A stretch of DNA of 64,000 bases, from NCBI GenBank assembly GCA_030998225.1, contig JAPYXD010000522.1:5890001-5954000 (forward strand), written 5' to 3'. Source of the DNA: Diplolepis rosae. Its lineage: Eukaryota > Arthropoda > Insecta > Hymenoptera > Diplolepididae. A model generated the notes under the pieces. It did not search any database. It saw only the letters and a list, made by a program, of their open reading frames with translations, and was not told where the DNA came from. Below are positions 22,933-33,542 of this stretch, one piece after another. The translations under genes and the position numbers were made by a program. The number at the start of each line of letters is the position of its first letter. The stretch's first letter is position 1.

Positions 22933-23453
22933 AGCATGACAATTCTCGGTCACAAGTCCCAAGACCGGTCAAAACATACTTGGAAATGCTGAAATGAGAG
23001 GTCTTACCCCACCCACATTACTCTCCAGACGTTACTCCTTCCAACTACCATTTGTTTCGATCGATGACACACGGCCTCGCTCATCAGCATTTCCGCTTTT
23101 ATGAAAAAGTCAAAAAAAGGATCGATTCGTGGATCGCCTCAAACGACGTATCGTTGTATCGAGATGGTAGCCGACAATTGCCAGAAAGATGGAAGAAGCT
23201 AGCGACGGATAGTACTTTGTATCATAAATAGGTCATCACTTTTTAAGAATAAAGCCTCAAGTTTTGGGAAAAAACGGGGAAAGCAAAGTTGTACACTTAA
23301 TAGTTATAGGGAAGATAAAAAAATCCAAAACGTCAGATAAATATCAATAAACAAATAAATTTAAGTGAGACTGATTTTTTAAAGAAATGAGTTGTCGCCT
23401 TTTCCAAAATACATTGAAATTAATTTTCGTTCCATTTTCTCTGGTTTCTGATA

Positions 23454-23732
23454 GCGATGGGATTTCGCGAAATATCCTATGAATATGCAAAGGATACCTT
23501 TGCAATATTTACAGGATATCCCCAGAACATTGAGGATATTCAAAGGACGGTTCTGAGACATTTAAATGTCCCGCGTGAGATACCCCAAATTTTTATAATA
23601 TTCAGGATATCCCATATAGAATATTTCAATGTTCCAAAATCATCCCATGAACTTCCTGAATATGGGATATACCTTAAATATTGCATGAATATCACTGCAA
23701 TATTTATAGGATATCCTAAAAAACCCCATTGC
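23454..23732. mobile_element. 279-bp MITE with GCRATGGG termini and GGATAT repeats
   Basis: GCGATGGGATTT at the left and, reversed, GCAATGGGGTTTT at the right, each next to TA. The interior carries many GGATATCC/AGGATAT words. The open frame across it is repeat-derived. Confidence 0.6.
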
Positions 23733-23776
23733 TAACCAGGTCAGTTTGAGTTTCTGTAAACGGTTCGACTTTTTCC

Positions 23777-23998
23777 AAGGCCATGGAACAACTGGACCAC
23801 GTGATTTTGGTAATTGCAATTATAGTACGTAAGGTTATTCAAAAAAGAAAATGAATTTTTGGTAACGGAAAAATGTGAACAAAAGAGCCAAGAAGGTCTC
23901 TGGTGCCAAAAATCTATTTTAGTTATTAATTTTTTAATAACCTTACATCGTCTAATTGCAATTAGCGAAGTCACGTGGTGTGATTCATCCATGGCCTT
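23777..23998. mobile_element. AAGGCCATGG MITE, copy 1
   Basis: Arms of about 60 bp: AAGGCCATGGAACAACTGG, CACGTGATTTTGG, TAATTGCAATTA, and the complement at the right ending CCATGGCCTT. A second copy lies at 33183-33542. Both carry CACGTG in each arm. Confidence 0.7.
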
Positions 23999-25220
23999 AA
24001 AATACAATATCTTGGGTAATTTGTGGTAATTTAATAGCTTTTAGGGAATCATAAATGAAGGTTCGCAGGAATTCAAGATGCTCTGAATTCTCGAATGTGC
24101 TAAGCAGGCTCTTTGACACAAAAGGTGAGAAATGTACTCAGAATCTGCAGCTCTCAGAACGTCTAACTTTCGACAATTGACGAAACTTTCGAGAAATTCT
24201 GGATGTAGTATTCTGCCAGCATAACTCTCATTGTAAAACTTTATCGTTTGTTCTCTGAAGCCCACAAGAGCAAACGAGTTGCGCCTAATTATTCCATTCC
24301 ATTGAAAATCAAATATCGACTGTCGTAAACAGATTTCCAATATGAATGTCCACGTCTTTTTGAAAGAGAGATAATTAGAAATAAATAAAAATGGCAATGG
24401 AATATAAGATTAAAAATTGTAGAATAGTTTGCCTGCGTAAATATAACATTTATTTGGCATAAAATGTGAGAGTGAATACATAGATTAAGTATAGATACAA
24501 AACGAATTGACTGTTGACATGACTGTAATGAAAATACATCAATGCTTCCTCACCAACGCATTTCTTTTTCATCCTTTTATACAGACGATTTTTAGTTCTG
24601 AAAATTTAATATCAAGATTCAGACTCAAGCATAATTTATTTCATCTCTCGATCTTAATCCTTTTAATACTTTTTTGTTCGCTCGAAAAAGTCTTCATTCA
24701 TTTTTCATTATCATTTTAAACCTGAAGTCTCAGAGATTCATTCCAGATATTAATTCACGTAAATTTCTTTACTTTTTCCACATTTATTTTGATTTGACAC
24801 TGATTATCATTTTCAGAATGTTTTTTTCCCAAAAACTCGAGAAAAACATCAAAAATTTTTAATTCAATAATTCTAGTTTTCCATTGCTTTTTATAATCAA
24901 CTTACTTTTGTTAGTGTTCTGATTTATTGTTTTCAAGTAATTACATGCGTTTTTTTTATTAGAAGTATATATTATAAGAAATGAGATGTTCTTCTCGAAT
25001 TGATGAAATTCATAGCATATTTATATCTTGGAGCCTATTACCTAAATTAAATTACTACACGCATGGCAGATTCTTACATACTTATCAACTATTTACATTT
25101 TTGATTTCGAAGAATCTAGAAATACCCTTTGATTTATACATACTTGGGAATGAAAAGAACTTCGATTTCAATACATTGGACTTTTTACAAAAGGAGAAAG
25201 TACGACTGACCTGCATTATA
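23999..25220. other. Unassigned AT-rich stretch
   Basis: The longest open frame (24041-24397, minus) has no recognisable motif and an amino-acid make-up typical of chance frames. No gene called. Confidence 0.4.
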
Positions 25221-25329
25221 CACTGAATGGTGTATTTTTTTACGACTAGAACCTATGATTCTTCTAGTCAATTATTTATTTTATTATGCCAATGCAATAT
25301 TCTTTTAAGGGGGAACATGCCATTCAGTG
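25221..25329. repeat. 109-bp inverted-repeat element, CACTGAATGG termini
   Basis: CACTGAATGGTG at the left and GCCATTCAGTG at the right. Only the outer 10 bp pair well. Resembles a minimal MITE. Confidence 0.45.
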
Positions 25330-26856
25330 AATATTCGAGATCATTGCAGTAAATCCTTAGGGCTTTTGGCATTGAAAGTAACATTAAAGTTTACTTACAG
25401 CAATTTAATACTATTTAATACATTTGGTAATTACGTCGCTGAATTTAATGTCTTACTTTAAAGAACGCCTCCTTCCATAAATTAAAATGCATTTTCACAA
25501 AGTTAAATTATAAACGTAACAGAAAGTTTAAAATAGAGATGTTCTCTACATCCTATTTAGAAAATATAATTTTTTTAAACAATGAATAATTTTTAAAAAT
25601 CAAGAATACCTTAAAATATTTTAAAATCATTCCTAGTATTATAAAAATCCAAAAAACTCAACTTTCGCAGATCTGTGCTCGGTTGGTAAAATTATTAATA
25701 CTCAGAGCCAATTAGACGAGCGGGATTCCCGCTGGGTTGAGAAAAATGTAAACAGTAACTTCAACACAACGATCTTAAAAATATTTATCATTTATATATA
25801 TTATATACTATATAATATCGCTATGTATAATACCCCTATCAACTATGCATTATATTTATTATAATGTCGAATGTAATGTGAATCGTTTTACGATTAATTA
25901 TAAGGATCACAGCCATAGCTTTGAATACGAATTTATCATTCTTTTAATCTTTATCATAAAGTCACTTTTCACTAATCGCTAATCGACTACTCACATGCAT
26001 TAAACTGAATTTCGAAGTCGTTATTCGTTCCGTAATTATGTAATTAATTTCTCAATCAAAAGTTTAATTACAACAATACGCTTTGAGAACAAATTTTTCT
26101 TCATTACATTTTTCTAATAATTTTCCAATCCTTTAAAGATAATTTTATATAAAAATAATAAAGATTTGAATTATTATTAAATCTTAGGAAAAACTGAAAA
26201 TTTTAAGAAAACTTTGTTTTTCTCAATTTCGTTGTTTTGAACGTTTCCAGAAAAATAAGCTAACGACTAACCGCATTTCAATTATAACGATTACTACCGT
26301 AACGAGTGATTGCAATTCCAGTTCGAATCAGCATTTAAATCGCGAGTCGACAACCTTTGCTCTTTACAAAAAATAATGTTTCGGACTAAAAAGAGCGGCA
26401 AAGACTCGACCGTCAATTTTATGCGAACCGAATCAAATCCGTTAATGCATTTTACATTCGCTCGATTACAAATGCAATACAGAGAGACGACATCGAATCT
26501 ATAGCTCTATAATCTAATGTAAGATCTACTTCTACGTATTTCGAGGACAGAATTGCCTCGCTTCTCTCTTTTTTCAATCAGTCAATGTTCACAATTAAAG
26601 GAAAAAATTTTTTTTGAATCAATTAAACAAATATTTATTATTGCAAGGGCCGATTGATCCACATTTTGATAAGTTTCAGATAAATTCATCCCAAACGATT
26701 TATCATGTGATAAATTTGTTTGGAGCTTAGAAGAAAGTTGGATCAACCAGCTCTAAGAAATTTTCCAGATTCGAGGTGATTCTAAAAAACAAAGAAACTT
26801 ATCCGAATTTAATTTTGAAACTATTTTAATCATGCTCTGGCCCTATTGTCCAATTG
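25330..26856. other. Unassigned AT-rich stretch
   Basis: A 64-codon frame at 26310-26504 is less AT-rich than its surroundings but shows no motif; I leave it uncalled. Confidence 0.4.
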
Positions 26857-27135
26857 GGGGCTTCCATAAATAACAGTTTTTGCGATTTTTTATCTTCTTA
26901 GGAACCATTTGAATTTGAACAAAAAGAAAAACTGTTCGTTCAGATCAACTTTGGGATTTCGCGCGGTATTCCGGAAAAGGAATAGACCATTCGTTTTCTT
27001 TTCTTAAACACTTTAGTATGAAAATACGCAGCTCGGATTCGGACCCCTTCACCCCATGTAAACCAACGCAGCCTTTCATCGGACCCCCCCCCCCCCCCCC
27101 ACTGCCAAAAAATTACGTAGTTTATAGAAGCTCCC
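26857..27135. mobile_element. MITE with GGGGCTTCCATAAA termini and C tract
   Basis: Left GGGGCTTCCATAAATAACA; the right end reversed reads GGGAGCTTCTATAAACTACG. A C tract of about 14 lies at 27085-27100. Related in plan to 13367-13965. Confidence 0.6.
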
Positions 27136-27224
27136 TCATGACCAATAAGATCATAAAATATAGCTTGACTTTTATACCACACTCATTTTGTAGGCATTGC
27201 AACTATTTAATTACAAAAATTTAC

Positions 27225-27227
<3 letters not shown>

Positions 27228-27278
<51 letters not shown>
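27228..27278 (+). repeat. Run of 51 A residues
   Basis: An uninterrupted A run. It could be the tail of a retroposed sequence lying to its left, or a simple repeat. No duplicated flank identified. Confidence 0.8.
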
Positions 27279-27280
<2 letters not shown>

Positions 27281-28191
27281 CTGCTTTTTGAGAGGCGAAG
27301 AATTGAGAAAAAGACTAGAGACCCGAGTGCATCTGACAATGATAATGACGCTTAGATTTGAAGAGAGCGTGCATCATTGGGTCTAAGCTACAGCTAAGTA
27401 GTTAGGAGGGACCGTGATATCGGACGTTACTTCACTTAAATCATCCTAAGAGGCTAGGCTATCCAAAACTGTGGACGTGATTCATTTTATCTTTTTTTTT
27501 CTTTGCTAGACGATCCAAATTGGAAGCAACTACTGAAAAAATTTGTTCGAAAAAAAGATATCAACTACTCTACATTCTACTGTATCGCTTTGATAGTAAT
27601 TCAATCGCAAAAATTATGATAGTCTATCTACTCGGTACGCAGTTAAAAAAATTTTTTTTGATTGAGATTTTGATTAAGTGACTTTACTTTGATCTTTTTA
27701 GTAATGGCAAGTATTTTTTAGTAGTTGTAACATGTCAGAATTTCAAGGCAGTATATTACCTCAATAAATTAATAAAAATATTTCATATCAACTGTGATGA
27801 AAAAGTAATATCAGGCTATTCATAGGAAAAATAAGAGAGATACTAAAATGGGAAATCGGAGATATTTTGAAAGCAGTTGAGCGCGACTAATTAGCACGAT
27901 TCGATAATTTACGAAAACCATGGCTCATTTATTCGTTATGTTTCGTTAATTTTCCTCGTGTGACATTCGAATCAGGAAAAAAGCACGAATGACCGATAAA
28001 CGTTATCGGGAACAAAAATAAATTATAAACTGGTTACCTGAAATATATCACTACCTGTTTAGCATTGCAAACAAATTCTGCGATTTCGTCAACGAATGTT
28101 TTATTAAATATTTTATATTAGAGATTCGGAGCAGAATAAAAATACTCAATTACTTCTGGAACAACTATAATTCTATGTTTTTCTGGCATTA
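27279..28191. other. Unassigned stretch
   Basis: Nothing recognised. Confidence 0.4.
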
Positions 28192-28449
28192 CTACCCGAA
28201 AAAAAATAATTCAATTAAGTTTATAGAACTATTCAAGAGTTGGGGAAACAGGAATTTACGGAACAGAGTTCTGTAAATTTTCCAGAACTTTTTAGAATAA
28301 AATGCGGAACATTCAGGACAAATTATTGAATGCTCCGTATTTTATTCTGAAAAGTTCTGTAAATTTTCCAGAACTCTGTTCCATAAATGCCTGAATCCCC
28401 AACTCTTGAACAGTTCTATAAACTTTATTGAACTATTTTTTCCCGTGTA
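28192..28449. mobile_element. 258-bp near-complete palindrome (foldback MITE)
   Basis: Two arms of about 120 bp: AACTATTCAAGAGTTGGGGA in the left matches AACTGTTCAAGAGTTGGGGA in the right read in reverse, continuing through GGAACAGAGTTCTG and AGAATAAAATGCGGA. The outer end reads TACACGGGAAAAAA at the right in reverse. A transcript would fold into one long hairpin. Confidence 0.8.
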
Positions 28450-30242
28450 CGAATTTCTTTTATGAATAGTTCCTACTTGAATTTTAACAAACCTATGGTG
28501 TCCCATTAAGTTGTGTCCCAGAATTTCTAAAAGAGTCGTAAAACACAAAAGTACATTTTAAATTTCGTAATCTAAGAGAAACTACTAATAAAAAAAAAAC
28601 TTTTAAAATCTGAAGAATAATTAAAATTTATTTATTCAGCTTGAATGTTTATGATTGAATTTGTGTTTCATAAAAGCGCTTTTAGTACCTGAAGACCAGA
28701 ATCATGCAAAAAATTGAAGAGCCTAAACACTATAGACATCAAGAATTTTGAAAAGTTTTCTGGTTTTGTTTATTTTTAAGCTTTTGCTATCGATCCCTAT
28801 TAAATTTCCAAAAATCCGAGAATGGCAAGAATTTTCATTTGGAGAAAACTAACAATAAAATTCCAGATTCTCGGACCAATGAAAATTATCTAAAACCCTG
28901 TAACTGATTTTCCACTCCGTTAAAATAGACACATCGATTTGAAACATTTGTGGAATCTTAATTCATTAAGATTGATTAATATTCTACTTATTTCTAATAT
29001 TACTTAATACGCCTTTAATCGCAGGAATTAGGCTTTTATTTTGGAAAACAGGAAACTTTAATACGTTCATAATTTTCTCATTAATTTTGTTTTTAAAGAA
29101 TATTCTAATTATTTCATGAAGTTGAGAAATTTTTGAAAATTTGATGAATTCTAAAAGGATCTGAAAGAAGACCAATAAAATGGAATCCTATCTGTCTTTT
29201 ATATTGCACTGCACATCCGTTTTCTGCTTTCTAAAAGTTAATTAGTGACTACATACTAATCTCATCAAGTATCGACCCTCATAATCTGATGAGCTCATTG
29301 TATTAAGAATCAGAGCTAAAGTGACATGATATTTTCAAAATAAAATTTCTCTGACTTTTATTTCAGTAAAATATCTGCACTTTAAACCTTCTCTTAATAC
29401 TTTAGAAAATTTCAAAAATAAAATCTAAATTACAAATTAAACTTAATCTATATTTACAATTTTCATTTCTAATTTATAAAAATGATATTCCAATTTAAAA
29501 ACTAATGTAAATATTGCACTGAAATTATCTCACAAACATTTTAAAACGTGTAATGTTTATCTTTCTTGTTAATGGCAATTTTGGAATTTTTGTACATGAA
29601 AGCATCAGATGACAATTATGCAAATAATTATATTAGGTCTTTGGTTTATTTGCAGAAAAATAAAAAAACTAGTAATAACATGTGAACTTGAATTGGTAAA
29701 TTGAAAAATCTCATTCACTCTGAAGTAACGAAGCTGCGACCTAACTACGATAAAACTAATCGAGTTTTCCCGGCAACATCTAATGACAGTTGAGCACTCT
29801 AATTTATTTGTAACTCGTGACACGATGATAAGTTTCCAGTCTTTAGCAAAAATAAATATCGTGTAACGTTGCCCTAATTTACAAGGTGATCCCAATCAAG
29901 TGGTTTTATAGTGTAATGCATATTTATCATTTTTATAGTATACATACTTCGTACATTGACATGATGAACATGCAAAATCATCTTGAGAAATATTCCACTA
30001 TTTTTCGCCATTAATCAAACTTTTATTGTGTATTATTCTAATTGATGATTCTTAAGGATATACTAGGCTATTTGATATTGACGTGATATTTCTATGCGAA
30101 GTCGCTACTAATAATAAACGACTACTATTGTTGACAAATTCCATCCTTCAAACCTCTTCTGTCAAAATTTGAGCCAAATCCATTCATTAGTTTACAAGTT
30201 ACAGGGTACTACAGTCAATCTGCAGAATTTGGTGAAAAAAAT
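28450..30242. other. Unassigned AT-rich stretch
   Basis: About 1.8 kb with no gene, RNA or element border seen. Confidence 0.4.
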
Positions 30243-31120
30243 GACCGAAGCTATTTTATTTCATGAATCATTAGTGGAGGATGTGACGAGCTTAAAACCA
30301 GAAAAATGAGTCCCCCTCCTTTCGGCATTTTTTGGAATCTCAAAATGTTTCTTAATTCAATTTACCGCGAGAATGCTAGGTCGTAGAGAAAAATATTAGT
30401 AGAGAAAATCGTAGAGAACAATATTATCTACATTTTATCTCACAGAGTCGCTGCGCTAAAACTAAAATTGCAAGCAGCAGAGGGCGCGAAAGTTGCAAAA
30501 AATGACTTTCTTCACTTTTTTGACGTGAAAATTTTTTTTAGCGCTACAGTGTAAATGTAAAAGTTGTAGAGTAGAAAAAACCTACAAAATATATATGCAA
30601 ATGCGACAATTGTAAAGTGTGACTATATAACTGTGACTTAATGTGATGTGAGATGCTGTAAAATAGACCGATACGACGCTGCATTCGGTGCGTATATCCA
30701 AAATAGCAAATATTCGAAAATTAAAGCGCTATATCTCCGTAACAGTGCATCGCGGGGAAAAAAGTGCATATACATTTTGTAGGTTTTTTTCTGCTCTACA
30801 ACTTTTATATCAGGCAGTAGCACACAAAAAATTTTTTGCGTCGAAAAAGTGAAAAAAGTCATTTTTCGCAACTTCCGCGCCCACTGCTGTTTGCAATTTT
30901 ATTTATAGCACAGTGACTCTGTGAGATAAAATGAAGATAATATTGTTCTCTACGATTTTTGTCAATAAAATTTTTCCCTGCAACTTACCGTTTTCGCGGA
31001 AACTTGAATCAAAAAACATTTTGAGATTCCCAAAAATGCCCAAGGGAGGGAGGCACAACTTTCTGGTTTTAAGCTCGTCACACCCCCCACTAATGTTTAA
31101 CGAAATAAGATAGCTTCGGT
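30243..31120. mobile_element. 880-bp foldback element with ~360-bp arms
   Basis: GACCGAAGCTAT at 30243 pairs with ATAGCTTCGGTC ending at 31120. Along the arms TTAGTGGAGGATGTGACGAG pairs with a TAGTGGGGGGTGTGACGAG complement, GTAGAGAACAATATTAT with its complement, and ACAACTTTTA/TAAAAGTTGT near the centre. The loop is about 130 bp at roughly 30610-30745. No protein. Confidence 0.8.
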
Positions 31121-31560
31121 CAAGATGAGAAAGTTGTGGCTAGTGTCTTTTGGGATGCAAATGGAGTAATCTTCATCGACTACCTTAAGAAAAGAAGGAC
31201 GATTACTGGAGCATATTATGCTGTACTATTAAATCGATTGGTTGTTGAAATAAGAAAGAAACGGCCACACATGAAGAAGAAAAAAATCCTTTTTCATGAT
31301 GACAATGCACTATCCCACACATCGAACATTGCATAGGCAATAAAGCATCAATTGGGTTTCGAATCGCTTCTGCATCCATCGTATTCTCCAGACCTGGCCC
31401 CCAGCGACTATTATCTTTTCCCAAACCTCAAACATGACTGTGTGCTGTTGTCCCAGGCAAAAACCTTGTTAACTCAATTCTCGACGAAACTGAGAAAATC
31501 AAGGAAAACTATCGCCTATTGATATTGAATGGTAGATTAAAATTTATATCAGTATTTGCT
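31121..31560 (+). pseudogene. Mariner C-terminal fragment
   Basis: Coding pieces read EKVVASVFWDANGVIFIDYL, ITGAYYAVLLNRL, KKKKILFHDDNALSHTS with the second catalytic Asp, a stop at 31334, then PSYSPDLAPSDYYLFPNLK with the third Asp. It has no N-terminal half or first Asp and starts right at the edge of the foldback element. It belongs to the same general lineage as the mariner at 38330-40310 (shared KKKKILFH and ITGAYY). Confidence 0.8.
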
Positions 31561-31955
31561 CAATTCAGGGGTAAAAATGGTACGTTTCATTTGATTTCGC
31601 GAAGAAAAACCAAGATATTTAATAATAACAAGTAGAAAATAGAGTCAAGGTTTTTTAGTAGTTGACAATACTGACCAAGGAAGCGGTAACCGCCTTAATT
31701 TTCTACTGTTCCGTCAAAAGAAGAAAAATTATCATAAAAAAGCTAATAGCCGTATATTAATTTCGAAAACACAATGAAATACAGTTTTTTCCAATAAATT
31801 AAAAAAAAGAAAACTTAATTTCGTCAAAAATTGAGATAACCGAGTTCTTGCCTGGGACGGGAGTGCGGTAGGGGTTTTGAGTCGACCAAAGAAGTTGAAT
31901 AGAAAACATTTGACAAATTGTATTATTTGGAAGGCATAGGAAAGTTGAAAGATCG
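31561..31955. other. Unassigned stretch
   Basis: Nothing recognised. Confidence 0.4.
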
Positions 31956-32266
31956 TACACGGAAAACGAACTCGGCAGTTTGCTCGCTCGCGACAGTGGC
32001 GTCACGCACCCAGAGTGTGCGTGCGTCTAACTGCCACACTTTGGCGGGACGGCGGCACCACTTGGGGGATCACGCGCCCATAGCTAGCGGCAGAAAATCT
32101 GCCAAACTGAAAGAAGCCGACCCTTGGCTTCTTTCAGATTGGCAGATTTGCTGCCGCTAGCTATGGGCGCGTGATCGCCAAAGTGTGGCAGTTAGACGCA
32201 TGCACACTCTGGGCGCGTGACGCCACTGTCGCGAGCAAGCAAATTGCCGAGTTCGTTTTCCGTGTA
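31956..32266. mobile_element. 311-bp GC-rich palindrome, TACACGGAAAAC termini
   Basis: The two halves are near-perfect complements: TACACGGAAAACGAACTCGG at the left, its complement ending at 32266. Inner words GCGACAGTGGCGTCACGC, CTAACTGCCACACTTTGG and CTAGCGGCAG pair in order. The left arm has an extra segment of about 24 bp (GGACGGCGGCACC...). The loop is only a few bases, near ACCCTT at 32119. Confidence 0.85.
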
Positions 32267-32594
32267 GGATTCGTATCGAGCTAAAAGGAAAGAACATTGA
32301 GAAATAAAACTGATTTTTGCAAAAAAAAATTAATTCTTGTTCATTTCATCACGTCAATATCAAACACCCTAGTATCTTTAACCCTTTCGCTACGGCGGGC
32401 CTCGCCGCGAAGCCCCTCATGTGGAACGGCGCGGCGTGTGACCAAACGAAAGTGGGAACATAAGCGCGCGCAATCTTTAGCATTCGAGACCAAGACTTTC
32501 ACATCGAAAATAACTTTGGTAACATTACTTTTAGAAACAAAATGATTTGTGTTCATAATTTTTCCATGAACGTATTTTTAATTCAACAATACAA

Positions 32595-32775
32595 TTGAGG
32601 GTGCGCATGCAATAACCACCTAGGAACTCGGCCAGTAGGCCGAGCGGAGGGGATTCGCGACCCCTGATTAGCTGAAATTTCCTTTCGGAAAAATTCGGCT
32701 TATCAGAGGTCGCGTCCCCCCTCTGTTCGACTTACTGGCCGAGCCCTCAGGCGATTATTACATGCGCACCCTCAA
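32595..32775. mobile_element. 181-bp palindromic MITE nested in the TTAA element
   Basis: TTGAGGGTGCGCATG at the left and its complement at the right, with ACTCGGCCAGTAGGCCGAGC pairing inward. GC-rich arms of about 80 bp. Confidence 0.75.
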
Positions 32776-32854
32776 TTAATATTTTTATGCTGTTCAACAA
32801 TATGGTAATTGTAATTATAACATAATTAAAATTTGATGAATTTGAAATCTTTCT

Positions 32855-32935
32855 GTGGAAAAAAAGACGCTTTCGACTGCGCTGGGATACGAGCCCAGGT
32901 CTTTCGATTGCTGGTCGACTGCTCTAACCATTGGC
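32855..32935 (-). other. tRNA-Ala(AGC)-like block inside the TTAA element
   Basis: On the minus strand the T arm CTGGG-CTCGTAT-CCCAG has a perfect 5-bp stem and 7-base loop, and AATGGTTAGAGC resembles a D arm. The anticodon arm gives TCGA-CCAGCAA-TCGA, which would place AGC in the loop, but base 33 is C instead of T and the acceptor stem is weak. So it is a tRNA-derived relic, not a working gene. Confidence 0.5.
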
Positions 32936-33182
32936 AGAAATTTCAAACTCAACTAATTAATTTGAAATCATTTATAACATAATATTGAACAGCATCAATT
33001 GTTTGCGAGCAGAGAAAAGCAGATCGATAACACTTGTCTTCAATTTTTGCTTCGTTTTTATGGCCTCATCCGTCGTGTACTGGTGTCTTTTTGAGTCGGG
33101 TGACTATAGTCACCCGTAGTAGCGAAAGGGTTAATCTAATAATTTCTACATCTGTAATTGGCAGTTCAAATATTCATCATTT

Positions 33183-33542
33183 AAGGCCATGGATCAAACG
33201 GGTCACGTGACTGAATCATACATTTATTCGTTCATGTAAGATAACTTTTTTAATTTACAAAGTATCTTTCTGAAAATTTGGGAAACGTAACAAAAGACAA
33301 TAAAGCACGTCTCTCAACTTCTTTTTAGTAAAATTTAAAAAAAAATTCAAAAATAATTGACAGTTACAGTCAACTGTAAAATTTATTGCAAAATTTTCAC
33401 TCAAACGAATTTGACAGAGGTTCTTTATCGTGTTCTATAGTATTTTTCAAATTTTCAGGAAGATATTTTGTAAAATGAAAAGTTATCTTACACGAACTTT
33501 TATAGGAATTTGGTCACGTGATCTGGTCGATATATGGCCTTA
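33183..33542. mobile_element. AAGGCCATGG MITE, copy 2
   Basis: AAGGCCATGGATCAAACGGG, then TCACGTGACT at the left; the right ends GGTCACGTGATCTGG...GGCCTT. TTAA overlaps both outer edges. Longer than copy 1 at 23777 by about 140 bp of interior. Confidence 0.65.

Larger units (their letters stand above)
21154..23300 (+). pseudogene. Mauritiana-like mariner split by two insertions
   Basis: TIRs TTAGGTGTACAACTTTGCTT and, reversed, TTAAGTGTACAACTTTGCTT match at 19 of 20 and are flanked by TA. Without its insertions it is about 1.3 kb, normal for mariner. Coding starts at 21328 (MSVCEPNSRRLREVLIFCFH) and is interrupted at about 21415. It resumes with SGDFDVEDR, HTH residues, then FLHRIVIGDENW with the first catalytic Asp, HASTSTARPNIHGTKVML, WWDQIDVVYYELLKP and LQHDN with the second Asp. 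It is cut at 22396 and ends with HYSPDVTPSNYHLFRSM, where Asn replaces the expected third Asp. Several stops and frameshifts are present. The order of motifs is that of Mos1-like mariners. Confidence 0.85.
32382..33130. mobile_element. TTAA-flanked 749-bp element with CCCTTTCGCTAC TIRs
   Basis: TTAA at 32378-32381 and at 33131-33134 borders a perfect 12-bp TIR CCCTTTCGCTAC. A TTAA duplication with a CCC start is the rule for piggyBac-type elements. The right subterminus has the palindrome GGGTGACTATAGTCACCC. There is no transposase, so it is non-autonomous. It contains a nested 181-bp palindrome (32595-32775), an inverted repeat around 32788-32998 (ATGCTGTTCAACAATAT...) and a tRNA-like block. 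Confidence 0.85.

Noticed and set aside
26310..26504. 64-codon frame with less AT-rich codons
   Set aside because: No recognisable motif, start context or neighbours supporting a gene.
27018..27386. 122-codon frame with proline and lysine runs
   Set aside because: It is the translation of a C tract and of the 51-base A run.
32855..32935. Working tRNA-Ala gene
   Set aside because: Base 33 is C, the acceptor stem is weak, and the block sits inside a non-autonomous TTAA element.
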